64,000 bases of DNA from an uncultured bacterium (GCA_942636505.2 CALOGB020000055.1:186001-250000); one strand, 5' to 3'. Positions 10,517-18,785 are shown, counted from the first letter of the stretch. Notes: a model not told the origin generated them from the sequence alone. Made by a program: numbers and translations.

Positions 10517-11182
10517 ATGCGCGTCTTGCTTGCCGTCTTCGCCCTCTTCCTGCTGACCGGTGCCGCGCCCAAGCGCGACTGGTCGCAGACCGCGCGTGTC
10601 CTCCCCTCGGGCGCCTACCTGATCGGCAACCCCGCCGCGCGCGTGAAACTGGTCGAATACGCCAGCTACACCTGCTCGCACTGCGCCGACTTCTCGGTGA
10701 AGTCCGAACCCGTGCTCAAGCGCCAGATGATCGCATCGGGCTCGACCAGCCTCGAAGTCCGCAGCTTCATCCGCGACCGGCTCGACCTTGCAGCAGCGAT
10801 CCTCGCCCGCTGCACCGGCCCGAAAGGCTTCTCCGCCACCTCGTCCGCGATCTTCGCCGCACAGCCGCAATGGCTCGAGCGCGGCATCGAATACCAGCAG
10901 GGCAACGCCGCGCGCCTGAACATGTACCCGGCAGCGGCCCAGATCCGCGCCAACGCCGACGGCTCCGGCCTGACCGCGTTCGTCAAGGCGCGCGGGCTCT
11001 CGGACGCGGCGATCAACGCATGCTTCGCCAACCAGTCCGAGATCGACCGCATCGTCAAACTGACCGCCGACGCGCCGAAGGAGATCGACTCGACGCCGAC
11101 CTTCTATCTCAACGGCAAGATCGTACCCCATGTCGGCTGGGAACAGCTCGAACCCGCGCTCCGCAAGGCCGGCGCCCGTTAA
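10517..11182 (+). CDS. DsbA-like periplasmic thiol oxidoreductase (first of a pair)
   Basis: 221-residue thioredoxin-fold protein with an N-terminal signal (hydrophobic 3-16, TGAAP cleavage region). The active site is C53-S-H-C56 in a YASYTCSHCADF context and the cis-proline loop is STPTFYLNG. The dipeptide SH is less usual than the PH of DsbA. It begins on the base after dciA and is followed 26 bp later by a paralog sharing the GNP-KLVEY pattern before the CxxC. Likely role: forming or reshuffling disulfides in the envelope; a DsbB partner is encoded at 23279-23785. Confidence 0.88.
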   Translation: MRVLLAVFALFLLTGAAPKRDWSQTARVLPSGAYLIGNPAARVKLVEYASYTCSHCADFSVKSEPVLKRQMIASGSTSLEVRSFIRDRLDLAAAILARCTGPKGFSATSSAIFAAQPQWLERGIEYQQGNAARLNMYPAAAQIRANADGSGLTAFVKARGLSDAAINACFANQSEIDRIVKLTADAPKEIDSTPTFYLNGKIVPHVGWEQLEPALRKAGAR

Positions 11183-11208
11183 TTCACGTGATCCACTGGA
11201 GTAACCCG

Positions 11209-11949
11209 ATGAAGTTCCTGACCACGCTCGCCGTCCTGCCGCTCGCGCTCGCCGCCTGCTCGAAGAATGATTCGACCGGTAACGTCGACCAGCCCGCCGC
11301 CGCGCCGGTTGCGGCCGCCGCAGCCCCCGCCGGCCAGAACTGGACCGAGACGGTCGTGAAGACCCCCGAGGGTTACCTGATGGGCAACCCGAACGCGCCG
11401 ATCAAGCTCGTCGAATACGGCGCGCGCTCGTGCCCGACCTGCGGCGCGTTCGGCCGCGAAGCCTACAAGCCGCTGACCGAGAAGTATGTCTCGACCGGGA
11501 AAGTCAGCTTCGAATTCCGCGACTTCCTCGTCCACGGCGCGCCTGACGTGGCGCTGACTTTGCTCGGCCAGTGCGGCGGCGTCGCGCCGTTTTTCCCGAT
11601 CCTCGAGCAGATGTACGGCAACCAGATCGCCTTCCTCGACAAGCTCCAGGCGATGACCCCCGACCAGCAGAAGGCGCTCGCCAACCAGCCGCCGACGGTC
11701 GTCGCGACCAAGCTCGCCGAACAGATGGGTGCAATCGATTTTGTCAAGCAGCGCGGGATCCCGGAAGCCAAGGCGCGCGCGTGCCTCGCGGATCAGAAGC
11801 AGCTCGAAGTGATGGCCAAGCCGACCGAGAATGCGATGCAGGCCGGCACGGTGACGGGCACGCCGACGTTCCTGATCAACGACAAGAAGCTCGATCAGGT
11901 CGTGAGCTGGGATCAGATGGAGAAGGCGCTGAAGGCCGCTGGGGCGTAA
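11209..11949 (+). CDS. DsbA-like thiol oxidoreductase, predicted lipoprotein (second of a pair)
   Basis: 246 residues. The lipobox LAAC (14-17) predicts a lipid-anchored protein, followed by an Ala/Pro-rich linker (25-42) and the thioredoxin-fold core. The active site is C75-P-T-C78; the cis-proline loop reads TPTFLINDKK. The start at 11209 (MKFLTTL) follows a GGAG ribosome site and fits a lipoprotein signal; an upstream extension in the same frame overlaps the previous gene and is unlikely. It differs from its partner in anchoring and in the dipeptide (PT versus SH), suggesting divided roles. Confidence 0.88.
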   Translation: MKFLTTLAVLPLALAACSKNDSTGNVDQPAAAPVAAAAAPAGQNWTETVVKTPEGYLMGNPNAPIKLVEYGARSCPTCGAFGREAYKPLTEKYVSTGKVSFEFRDFLVHGAPDVALTLLGQCGGVAPFFPILEQMYGNQIAFLDKLQAMTPDQQKALANQPPTVVATKLAEQMGAIDFVKQRGIPEAKARACLADQKQLEVMAKPTENAMQAGTVTGTPTFLINDKKLDQVVSWDQMEKALKAAGA

Positions 11950-11972
11950 GCTAACCGCTCCACAAGTAACTA

Positions 11973-12076
11973 CCACCCCGGCGAAGGCCGGGGCCCAATT
12001 GGGGGACGTTGGTAACGGAGATCAGCGCTTCGTTACTGCGACCTCTCCAATTGGGCCCCGGCCTTCGCCGGGGTGG
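11973..12076. repeat. Paired palindromic repeat, family A, copy 1
   Basis: Two inverted copies of a GC-rich unit (ACCCCGGCGAAGGCCGGGG then CCCAATT) face each other around a less palindromic middle that contains GTTACTGCGACC. The same arrangement recurs at 34804-34907, 51444-51548 and 55306-55410. It lies between the second DsbA-like gene and smc, does not code, and looks like a REP/BIME-type element. Confidence 0.85.
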
Positions 12077-12119
12077 AGGCGAGGGCGGTAAGCGTGCCCA
12101 CGGGCAGCCCGTCCCCTTG

Positions 12120-12170
12120 TTCTCCCGCGAAGGCGGGAGCCCAGTCTGGGTCCCCGCCTTCGCGGGGACA
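12120..12170. repeat. Paired palindromic repeat, family B, copy 1
   Basis: A short head-to-head pair built on TCTCCCGCGAAGGCGGGAG with a CCAGTCTGG centre, ending next to ACAAGCTTT. A near-identical element, including the trailing CAAGCTTT, is at 55221-55271, and related ones are at 51092-51167 and 41700-41779. It is 44 bp downstream of a family A element. Confidence 0.82.
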
Positions 12171-12218
12171 CAAGCTTTAAGATTCGGCAGAAAATCACAG
12201 TCGTCGGGGGGCGCAAGA

Positions 12219-15200
12219 ATGCAGATCAAGCGCCTCCGCATCACCGGCTTCAAGAGCTTCGTCGACCCCGCCGACCTCCGCATCGAACCCGGCCTAACGG
12301 GCGTCGTCGGCCCGAACGGCTGTGGCAAATCCAACCTCCTCGAAGCGCTCCGCTGGACGATGGGCGAGGCGAGCGCGAAATCGCTGCGCGGCGCCGGCAT
12401 GGAAGACGTCATCTTCGCCGGCACCGCGACCCGCCCGCCGCGCGACTTCGCCGAAGTCTCGATCCTCGCAGAAATAGCCGGCGACGAACGCGAGATCGTC
12501 CGCCGGATCGAACGTGGCGCCGGCTCCGCCTACCGGATCGACGGCCGAGACGTCCGCGCCAAGGACGTCGGCCTGCTCTTCGCCGACGCCGCGACCGGCG
12601 CGCACTCGCCCGCGCTCGTCAGCCAGGGCAAGATCGGCGCGGTCATCGCCGCCAAACCGGCCGACCGCCGCGCGATGCTCGAAGAAGCCGCCGGAATCGC
12701 CGGGCTGCACGTGCGCCGCAAGGACGCCGAGGGGAAACTCCGCGCCACCGAAGCCAATCTCGCCAAGCTCGACGAGATCATCTCCGACCAGGACGCGCGC
12801 GCCGCCACGCTGAAACGTCAGGCCCGCGCCGCCGAACGCTACCGCCTCATCTCCGCGCAGATCCGCGTCGCCGAAGCGCGCACATTGTTCGCCCGCTGGC
12901 GCGAAGCCGCCACCGCAGCGGATGCCGCCAAAGCCGAAGCCGCCGCTGCAGAAACCCGCGTCCACGCCACCGCCGAAGCCGAACGCGCAGCCGCCGCCAA
13001 CCAGCATCGCGCGATCGAAGCCGTCTCCACCGCGCGCACAGCAGCGCTCGTCGCGCGCGACCTGGTAGGCGACCTCGCCCACCGCCTCGCCGCGCTCAAA
13101 ACCGAGAAGGCCAGCGTCGAGCGCAGGATCGCCGACCTCACCGACGCCCGCGCCCGGATCGCCGACGACCGCGCGCGCGAAGGATCGCTCGCCAGCGACG
13201 CCGCCGCCGCGCTCGCCCGCCTCGCCGACGAAGCCAAGGCGCTCGACACCGCGATCGCCGACGCCACCGCCGCGATCCCCGATCTCGACGCCGCGCTCGC
13301 CGACACCGAACGCAAAGCCCGAGACGCCGAGGTCTCCCTCGCCCAGGCGCTCGCCACGCAAGCCCGCGACGCCGCCGAAGTCCGCGTCGCCAGCGCAGCC
13401 CTCGCCGCCGCCCGGACGCGCGCAGACCGCGCCGAACGCGACGCCGCGCAGATCGCAGCCGCCCTCCGCGCGCTGGGCGGCCCCGCGCCGCTAGCCGCAG
13501 AGCGCGAGACCGCCGCAGAAGCCCGACGCGCTGCAACCGCCGCAACAGAGTCCGCCCGCCACGCCATCACACAAGCAGATACCGACGAAGCCGCCGCGAC
13601 CAGCGCGCGAGACGCCGCCGAAACCACCCGCGCCACCGCCCGCGCAGATCTCGCCGCAATCGACAGCGAAGTGGCCGCGCTCACCAAGGCAACGCAGCGC
13701 AGCGGCCGCGATCGGCTGCTCGACCATGTCTCGGCCAGCACCGGCTACGAACGCGCACTCGCCGCCGCGCTCGGCGACGATCTCGACAGCGGCCTCGACG
13801 CATGGGCCGGCGCCGAGCCCCGCGAAGACGACCCCGCCCCGCCCGCCGACGCCGAACCGCTGGCAAAGCATGTCGACGCCCCCCCCGCCCTCGCCCGCAG
13901 GCTGGCGCAGGTCTTCGTCGTCGACACCGACGGCCAGCAACCCCTCGCCGTCGGTCAGCGCATCGTCACCCGAGACGGCCAACTCCGCCGCTGGGACGGC
14001 TTCACCGCAACCGGCACCGGCGCAGCCGCCGCCGAACGCCTCGTCCGCCGCAACCGCCTCGCCGCGCTCCAGGCCGCCCGCCCCGCCGCGGCCAAAGCGC
14101 TGGACGACGCCGAACGAACCCGCGCCGCGATCGACGAGCGGATCGCCCAGGCTAGAGGCCAGTCACAAACCGCCCGCGCCGCCCTGCAACGCGCCGAAAC
14201 CGCCGCGCGCGACGCCATCCGCCAGGAGGACCGCGCCGCCGCCGCGCTCGAACGCCTCGCCACTCAGCGGGCAGACCTCGACGTCCGCGCGCACCGTATC
14301 GCCGACGACGTCGCCGACGCCCACGCCGACCGCACCCGCGCCGAAGCCGCGATGGCCGCCGTCCCCGACGGCACCGCCAACGCGCGCCAGGTCGCCACGC
14401 TCCAGTACGACGCCGAACGCGCCCGCGCCGCCGTCGCGCAGGCCCGCGCCGATCGCACCACGCTCGACCGCAGCATCGCCACCCACCGCGAACGCCTGTC
14501 CGCGGCCCAAGCCGACACCCGAAGCTGGCGCGCGCGCGCCGATGAAGCCGCCAAGCGCATCGCCGCCATGGACACGCGCGAAACCACGCTCGGCACCAAC
14601 CTAGCCGCGATCGCCGCTCGCCCCGCCGCCCTCGACGCTGAAATCGAGACGCTCGACGCCGAACACCAAGACGCGCGCACAACCGCCGACGCGCTCCTCG
14701 CCACCGAACGCACCGCTGAAACCGCTGCCCGCACCGCCGACAACGCTCACCGCGCCGCCACCGAAGCGCTCGCCGTCGCCCGCGAAGCGCGCGCCGGCGC
14801 GATCGCCCGCGTCGAAAACCACGAAGCGCGCCGCCTCGATCTCGGCCGCCTCTCGGGCGAGCGCTTCCAATGCCCGGCCCCCGTCCTCCCCGAACGCCTC
14901 GGCTTCGCGGTCGCCGACGTTCGCGCGCCAGCCGAAGAGTCCGCCACGCACGACCGCCTCACCACCGATCGCGAGCGGATCGGCCCGGTCAACCTCGTCG
15001 CCGAAACCGAACTCGCCGAACTCGAAGAGTCCGCGCGGGGCAATGCGGTCGAGCGCGACGAACTCGGCCAAGCCGTCAACCGCTTGCGCGGCTCGATCGG
15101 CACGCTCAACCGCGAAGGCCGCCAGCGCCTGCTCGCCGCATTCGAAGCGGTGAACGGCCATTTCCAGCGCCTCTTCACCACGCTGTTCGACGGCGGCGCA

Positions 15201-15605
15201 GCGCACCTCGAACTGATCGATTCCGACGACCCGCTCGAAGCCGGCCTCGAAATCATGGCGCAACCACCCGGCAAACGCCTCCAGTCGCTCACGCTCCTGT
15301 CGGGCGGTGAGCAGGCGCTGACCGCGGTCGCGCTGATCTTCGGCCTGTTCCTCACCAATCCCGCGCCGATCTGCGTCCTCGACGAGGTCGACGCCCCGCT
15401 CGACGACGCCAATATCGAGCGCTTCTGCGACCTGCTCGACCGGATGTCGCGCGACACCGACACGCGCTACCTCGTCGTCACGCACAACGCCGTCACGATG
15501 AGCCGCATGCACCGCCTGTTCGGCGTGACGATGATCGAACGCGGTGTCAGCCGCCTCGTCTCGGTCGACCTGCAAGCCGCGACCGGACTCATTGCAACGG
15601 CGTAG
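12219..15605 (+). CDS. smc: Chromosome segregation ATPase SMC
   Basis: 1,128-residue SMC protein that organises and segregates chromosomes as a dimer. The Walker A GPNGCGKSN is at 31-39; two long Ala/Arg/Glu-rich coiled coils flank a hinge around residues 495-605; the ABC signature LLSGGEQAL and Walker B VLDEVDAPLDD lie near the C terminus. The hinge is short and lacks an obvious glycine-rich dimer motif, as in other alphaproteobacterial SMCs. The ATG at 12219 gives the standard MQIKRLRITGFKSF start; the in-frame upstream extension crosses two repeats and is rejected. ScpA/ScpB genes are not in the window. Confidence 0.96.
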   Translation: MQIKRLRITGFKSFVDPADLRIEPGLTGVVGPNGCGKSNLLEALRWTMGEASAKSLRGAGMEDVIFAGTATRPPRDFAEVSILAEIAGDEREIVRRIERGAGSAYRIDGRDVRAKDVGLLFADAATGAHSPALVSQGKIGAVIAAKPADRRAMLEEAAGIAGLHVRRKDAEGKLRATEANLAKLDEIISDQDARAATLKRQARAAERYRLISAQIRVAEARTLFARWREAATAADAAKAEAAAAETRVHATAEAERAAAANQHRAIEAVSTARTAALVARDLVGDLAHRLAALKTEKASVERRIADLTDARARIADDRAREGSLASDAAAALARLADEAKALDTAIADATAAIPDLDAALADTERKARDAEVSLAQALATQARDAAEVRVASAALAAARTRADRAERDAAQIAAALRALGGPAPLAAERETAAEARRAATAATESARHAITQADTDEAAATSARDAAETTRATARADLAAIDSEVAALTKATQRSGRDRLLDHVSASTGYERALAAALGDDLDSGLDAWAGAEPREDDPAPPADAEPLAKHVDAPPALARRLAQVFVVDTDGQQPLAVGQRIVTRDGQLRRWDGFTATGTGAAAAERLVRRNRLAALQAARPAAAKALDDAERTRAAIDERIAQARGQSQTARAALQRAETAARDAIRQEDRAAAALERLATQRADLDVRAHRIADDVADAHADRTRAEAAMAAVPDGTANARQVATLQYDAERARAAVAQARADRTTLDRSIATHRERLSAAQADTRSWRARADEAAKRIAAMDTRETTLGTNLAAIAARPAALDAEIETLDAEHQDARTTADALLATERTAETAARTADNAHRAATEALAVAREARAGAIARVENHEARRLDLGRLSGERFQCPAPVLPERLGFAVADVRAPAEESATHDRLTTDRERIGPVNLVAETELAELEESARGNAVERDELGQAVNRLRGSIGTLNREGRQRLLAAFEAVNGHFQRLFTTLFDGGAAHLELIDSDDPLEAGLEIMAQPPGKRLQSLTLLSGGEQALTAVALIFGLFLTNPAPICVLDEVDAPLDDANIERFCDLLDRMSRDTDTRYLVVTHNAVTMSRMHRLFGVTMIERGVSRLVSVDLQAATGLIATA

Positions 15606-15638
15606 GGAGACAATCCCCGTTCGCGACGTTGATCCTCG

Positions 15639-15815
15639 ATGTTCCTCGACGAATCCAGCATCTGGCCGCGCAAGGAGGACCTGCCTCCCCGGAAGCCCGT
15701 GTATCGTCACGAGAAGGCGCTCACCCGCCTGATCTTCGTCTATCTCTTCCTGTTGCTGCTCCTGCCCGTGAGCCTCGGCGGCATGGTCGACCTGATCCGC
15801 TATCTGTTCGGTTGA
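15639..15815 (+). CDS. Small single-span membrane protein, 58 residues
   Basis: Short open frame 33 bp after smc: a polar, charged N terminus (MFLDESSIWPRKEDLPPRK), then a hydrophobic segment of about 23 residues from LIFVYLFLLLLLPVSLGG and a short amphipathic tail MVDLIRYLFG. I do not recognise a family. The composition (one clear transmembrane helix with positive residues before it) and the position in line with smc argue for a real gene; the lack of a strong ribosome site argues against. Function unknown. Confidence 0.55.
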   Translation: MFLDESSIWPRKEDLPPRKPVYRHEKALTRLIFVYLFLLLLLPVSLGGMVDLIRYLFG

Positions 15816-15883
15816 TTTTCGGGTGTCCTACACAACCCGATCCTGCCACCGTCGTGAATCCGCAATCGTCCACGTCTGGGCTT

Positions 15884-15923
15884 AAGTGCAGACATCGGAA
15901 AAATGCTCCCAGCGTCTGCACTT
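15884..15923. repeat. 10-bp inverted repeat (hairpin) overlapping a dispersed repeat
   Basis: The arms AAGTGCAGAC (15884-15893) and GTCTGCACTT (15914-15923) are perfect complements around a 20-base loop. The right arm belongs to a 25-bp sequence (15909-15933, read on the minus strand) that is nearly identical to 21258-21282. It is intergenic, between the 58-residue membrane protein and the radical SAM gene. Confidence 0.75.
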
Positions 15924-15933
15924 TGTGCACTTC
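15909..15933 (-). repeat. Dispersed 25-bp repeat, copy 1
   Basis: On the minus strand this reads GAAGTGCA-C-AAAGTGCAGACGCTGG and matches the plus-strand copy at 21258-21282 at 24 of 25 positions by eye. In both places it is soon followed by GCATTT. Not part of any recognised gene. Confidence 0.75.
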
Positions 15934-16016
15934 CAGCATCGGGGCCGACTCGAAAGGTGGCCAGTACAACGACATAGCGACAAGTTGATCTCCATCACTC
16001 GACACCCCTTTTCGCG

Positions 16017-16031
16017 GAACGTAAGACGAAC
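16017..16031 (+). promoter_or_regulatory. Candidate LexA (SOS) box, GAAC-N7-GAAC
   Basis: GAAC at 16017-16020 and GAAC at 16028-16031 are separated by exactly seven bases. This is the complement of GTTC-N7-GTTC, the direct-repeat LexA target of Alphaproteobacteria. It ends two bases before the ATG of the radical SAM gene at 16034, so a bound repressor would cover the promoter or start region; a leaderless or very short leader transcript would be implied if the start is right. Confidence 0.7.
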
Positions 16032-16033
16032 GA

Positions 16034-17278
16034 ATGGCCCAGCTCGACACCCGTGAAAAGCTCGAGATCCTCGCCGACGCGGCCAAATACGACGCGTCGT
16101 GCGCGTCGTCGGGCACGACCAAGCGCAATTCGAAGGACGGCAAGGGGCTAGGCTCGACCGAAGGCATGGGCATCTGCCACGCCTATGCGCCCGACGGCCG
16201 CTGCATCTCGCTGCTGAAGATCCTGCTGACCAACAGCTGCATCTTCGACTGCCATTATTGCATCAACCGGAAGAGCTCGAACGTGCGGCGTGCGCGGTTT
16301 ACCGCGAAGGAGGTCGTCGATCTCACCATCGCCTTCTACAAGCGCAATTATATCGAGGGCCTGTTCCTCTCCTCCGGCATCATCGCCTCGTCGAACTATA
16401 CGATGGAGCAGATGGTCGAAGTCGCGCGGAGCTTGCGCGAGGACCATCATTTCCGCGGATACATCCACCTCAAGACGATTCCCGACGCCGATCCCGAGCT
16501 CGTCCACCAGGCCGGGCTGTACGCGGACCGCGTCTCGATCAACGTCGAACTGCCAACCGCGAACGGCCTGAAGCGACTCGCGCCCGAGAAGGACGGCGTC
16601 CGTATCGAGACCGCGATGGCGGAGGTTAAGGCCTCGATAATCGACGGCAAGGACGCCAAGGCGAAGTACAAGTCCGCGCCAAAGTTTGCCCCCGCCGGCC
16701 AGTCGACCCAGATGATCGTCGGTGCAGACGCCGCGACCGACGGCGACATCGTCCGGAAGGCGTCGACCCTGTACGACCGCTTCGGCCTGCGCCGCGTCTA
16801 TTATTCCGCGTTCAGCCCGATCCCCGATGCAAGCGCCGTCCTCCCGCTGCAACGCCCGCCGCTGATGCGCGAGCACCGCCTGTACCAGTCCGACTGGCTG
16901 ATGCGCTTCTACGAATTCCAGCCGCACGAGGTGGTCGCCGCCGCCGACGACGCCACCGGCATGCTACCGCTCGACATCGACCCGAAACTCGCCTGGGCAC
17001 TCAAGTTCCGCGGATCGTTCCCGGTAGACGTCAACCGCGCGCCCCGCGAAATGCTCCTCCGCGTCCCGGGCCTGGGCGTAAAGGCAGTCAACGGCATCCT
17101 CACCAGCCGCCGCTGGCGCCGCCTGCATTTGGCGGACATCGCCCGCTTGACCGTGTCAGTCGCCAAGCTCCGCCCCTTCATCATCGCCGAAGATTGGCGC
17201 CCGGTAGTCTTGGCCGACCGCGCCGAACTCCGCCCGAGCGTCGCCCCGAAACCCAAGCAAATGGAAATGTTCGCGTGA
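16034..17278 (+). CDS. Putative DNA repair/modification radical SAM protein (UDG-linked family)
   Basis: 414-residue radical SAM protein. The cluster motif is C69-x3-C73-x2-C76 (CIFDCHYC), followed by the usual barrel, and further cysteines lie at 23, 48 and 57. Near the C terminus a helix-hairpin-helix (LLRVPGLGVKAVNG) suggests DNA binding. This matches the family repeatedly found beside UdgX/DUF4130 genes (TIGR03916-like), whose reaction is not established. It is followed by udgX after 121 bp and preceded by an SOS-type box, so a DNA damage role is inferred. Confidence 0.88.
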   Translation: MAQLDTREKLEILADAAKYDASCASSGTTKRNSKDGKGLGSTEGMGICHAYAPDGRCISLLKILLTNSCIFDCHYCINRKSSNVRRARFTAKEVVDLTIAFYKRNYIEGLFLSSGIIASSNYTMEQMVEVARSLREDHHFRGYIHLKTIPDADPELVHQAGLYADRVSINVELPTANGLKRLAPEKDGVRIETAMAEVKASIIDGKDAKAKYKSAPKFAPAGQSTQMIVGADAATDGDIVRKASTLYDRFGLRRVYYSAFSPIPDASAVLPLQRPPLMREHRLYQSDWLMRFYEFQPHEVVAAADDATGMLPLDIDPKLAWALKFRGSFPVDVNRAPREMLLRVPGLGVKAVNGILTSRRWRRLHLADIARLTVSVAKLRPFIIAEDWRPVVLADRAELRPSVAPKPKQMEMFA

Positions 17279-17293
17279 GCCCGGCGCGCACCC

Positions 17294-17395
17294 TGCCCCC
17301 CTCCCTGAAAGGGAGGGGTTGGGGGTGGGTCGGCCCGAGGCTCACGCAGCATTCCCTCGAAAGCAACCAGCCCCCTCCCTTCCAGGGAAGGAGGT
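17294..17395. repeat. Paired palindromic repeat, family C, copy 1
   Basis: Built on CCTCCCTGAAAGGGAGGGG followed by TTGGGGGTGGGTCGG, with an inverted partner CCCCTCCCTTCCAGGGAAGGA ending five bases before the udgX start. The right half therefore supplies the purine-rich sequence just upstream of that ATG. Related pairs are at 22030-22137 and 39447-39571. Confidence 0.8.
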
Positions 17396-17399
17396 AAAG

Positions 17400-18785
17400 A
17401 TGCGCGTCGTAACCCTTTCCGAACCCGACGACTTCGACGGCTGGCGTGACGCCGCGCGTGGCCTGATCGCCAAGGACGTCCCCCCCGACGACGTCGTCTG
17501 GCAAGTTGGCGACGAGCCGGTCGACCTGTTCGCAACCGTCGCGGACCCAGCGCCGGCCCCGGGTCCGGGCGCATTCTCCGTTCCCCGCGCGTTCCTCGAT
17601 CTCGCCCGCAGCGCCATCCTCGGCACCGACCCGGAACGCTTCGCCCTGCTCTACACGCTGCTTTTCCGCCTCCGCCGCGAACCCAAACTGATCGAGGACC
17701 GCGCCGATCCGCTCGTCCGCCGCCTCGACCGGATCGCCAAGGACGTCCGCCGCGACATCCACAAGATGCGCGCCTTCCTCCGCTTCCGCGAAGTTGAGGA
17801 AGAAGGCAGCACGCGCTTCGTCGCGTGGTTCGAGCCCGACCACCACATCGTCCGCGCCAACGCAGCCTTCTTCGTCAACCGCTTCGCCAGCATGCGTTGG
17901 TCGATCCTGACGCCCGAAGTCTCGATCCACTGGGACGGCAAGGCGCTCAGCGAAGGCCCCGGCGCGAGCAAGTCGGATGCCCCCGACGGCGACCCGACCG
18001 AGGAGGTCTGGAAGACGTACTACGCCAGCATCTTCAACCCGGCACGCGTGAAGATCGGCGCGATGCTGAAGGAGATGCCGAAGAAATATTGGAAGAACAT
18101 GCCCGAAACCGCGTTAGTGCCGGGCCTGTTGGCGGCGGCACAGGCGAGGGAAAGTGGGATGATCGCCAAGGCGCGCGACACGGTCGGCGGCAACAGCCTG
18201 ATTGCATGGGAAGCCTTGCGCGACGAGGCGGCTGGCTGCACCCGCTGCCCGCTCTACAAGCCGGCGACGCAGACCGTGTTCGGCGAAGGCCCAATCGATG
18301 CGCCGCTTATGTTCGTCGGCGAGCAGCCGGGCGACCAAGAGGATATCGCCGGACGCCCGTTCGTCGGCCCCGCCGGCCAGATGTTCGACAAGGCGATGGC
18401 GGAGGCAGGCGTCGACCGCTCACGCGCCTACGTCACCAACGCGGTGAAGCACTTCAAATTCGAGCAACGCGGCAAACGCCGCATCCACGCCAAGCCCGGC
18501 GCGGGCGAGATCGACGCATGCCGCTGGTGGATCGAGCAGGAACAGATGCTGATCAAGCCGAAGGTGACCGTGGCGCTCGGCGCAACGGCAGCGCGGTCAT
18601 TATTCGGCAAAGTGATGACGATCGGCCGCGAACGTGGCCGTGCGCTGCAATTACCGAATGGCGGCGAGGCCTGGATCACGGTGCATCCAAGCTATCTGCT
18701 AAGGCTACCCGATCCAGCGCAGGCGGCGGAAGAGTATGCGCGGTTCGTCGAGGACTTGCGAACGGTCGGCGGCCGGATTGCTTGA
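17400..18785 (+). CDS. udgX: DUF4130-UdgX fusion, uracil-DNA glycosylase superfamily
   Basis: 461 residues in two parts. Residues 1 to about 240 match DUF4130, a domain of unknown role found with UDG-linked radical SAM proteins. Residues 265-455 are UdgX: GEQPGDQED at 307-315, GRPFVGPAG at 318-326, KHFKF at 350-354, the UdgX loop KRRIH at 359-363 and HPSYLLR at 429-435. In characterised mycobacterial UdgX the loop histidine (here H363) attacks the sugar and leaves the protein covalently bound to uracil-containing DNA. Only three cysteines are present (C280, C283, C374), so the fourth iron-sulfur ligand is not obvious. The start at 17400 follows a purine-rich GGAAGGAGG. Confidence 0.92.
   Translation: MRVVTLSEPDDFDGWRDAARGLIAKDVPPDDVVWQVGDEPVDLFATVADPAPAPGPGAFSVPRAFLDLARSAILGTDPERFALLYTLLFRLRREPKLIEDRADPLVRRLDRIAKDVRRDIHKMRAFLRFREVEEEGSTRFVAWFEPDHHIVRANAAFFVNRFASMRWSILTPEVSIHWDGKALSEGPGASKSDAPDGDPTEEVWKTYYASIFNPARVKIGAMLKEMPKKYWKNMPETALVPGLLAAAQARESGMIAKARDTVGGNSLIAWEALRDEAAGCTRCPLYKPATQTVFGEGPIDAPLMFVGEQPGDQEDIAGRPFVGPAGQMFDKAMAEAGVDRSRAYVTNAVKHFKFEQRGKRRIHAKPGAGEIDACRWWIEQEQMLIKPKVTVALGATAARSLFGKVMTIGRERGRALQLPNGGEAWITVHPSYLLRLPDPAQAAEEYARFVEDLRTVGGRIA

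Noticed and set aside
11973-12170. CRISPR array
   Set aside because: Repeats are head-to-head palindrome pairs, not regularly spaced direct repeats with unique spacers, and no cas genes are near.
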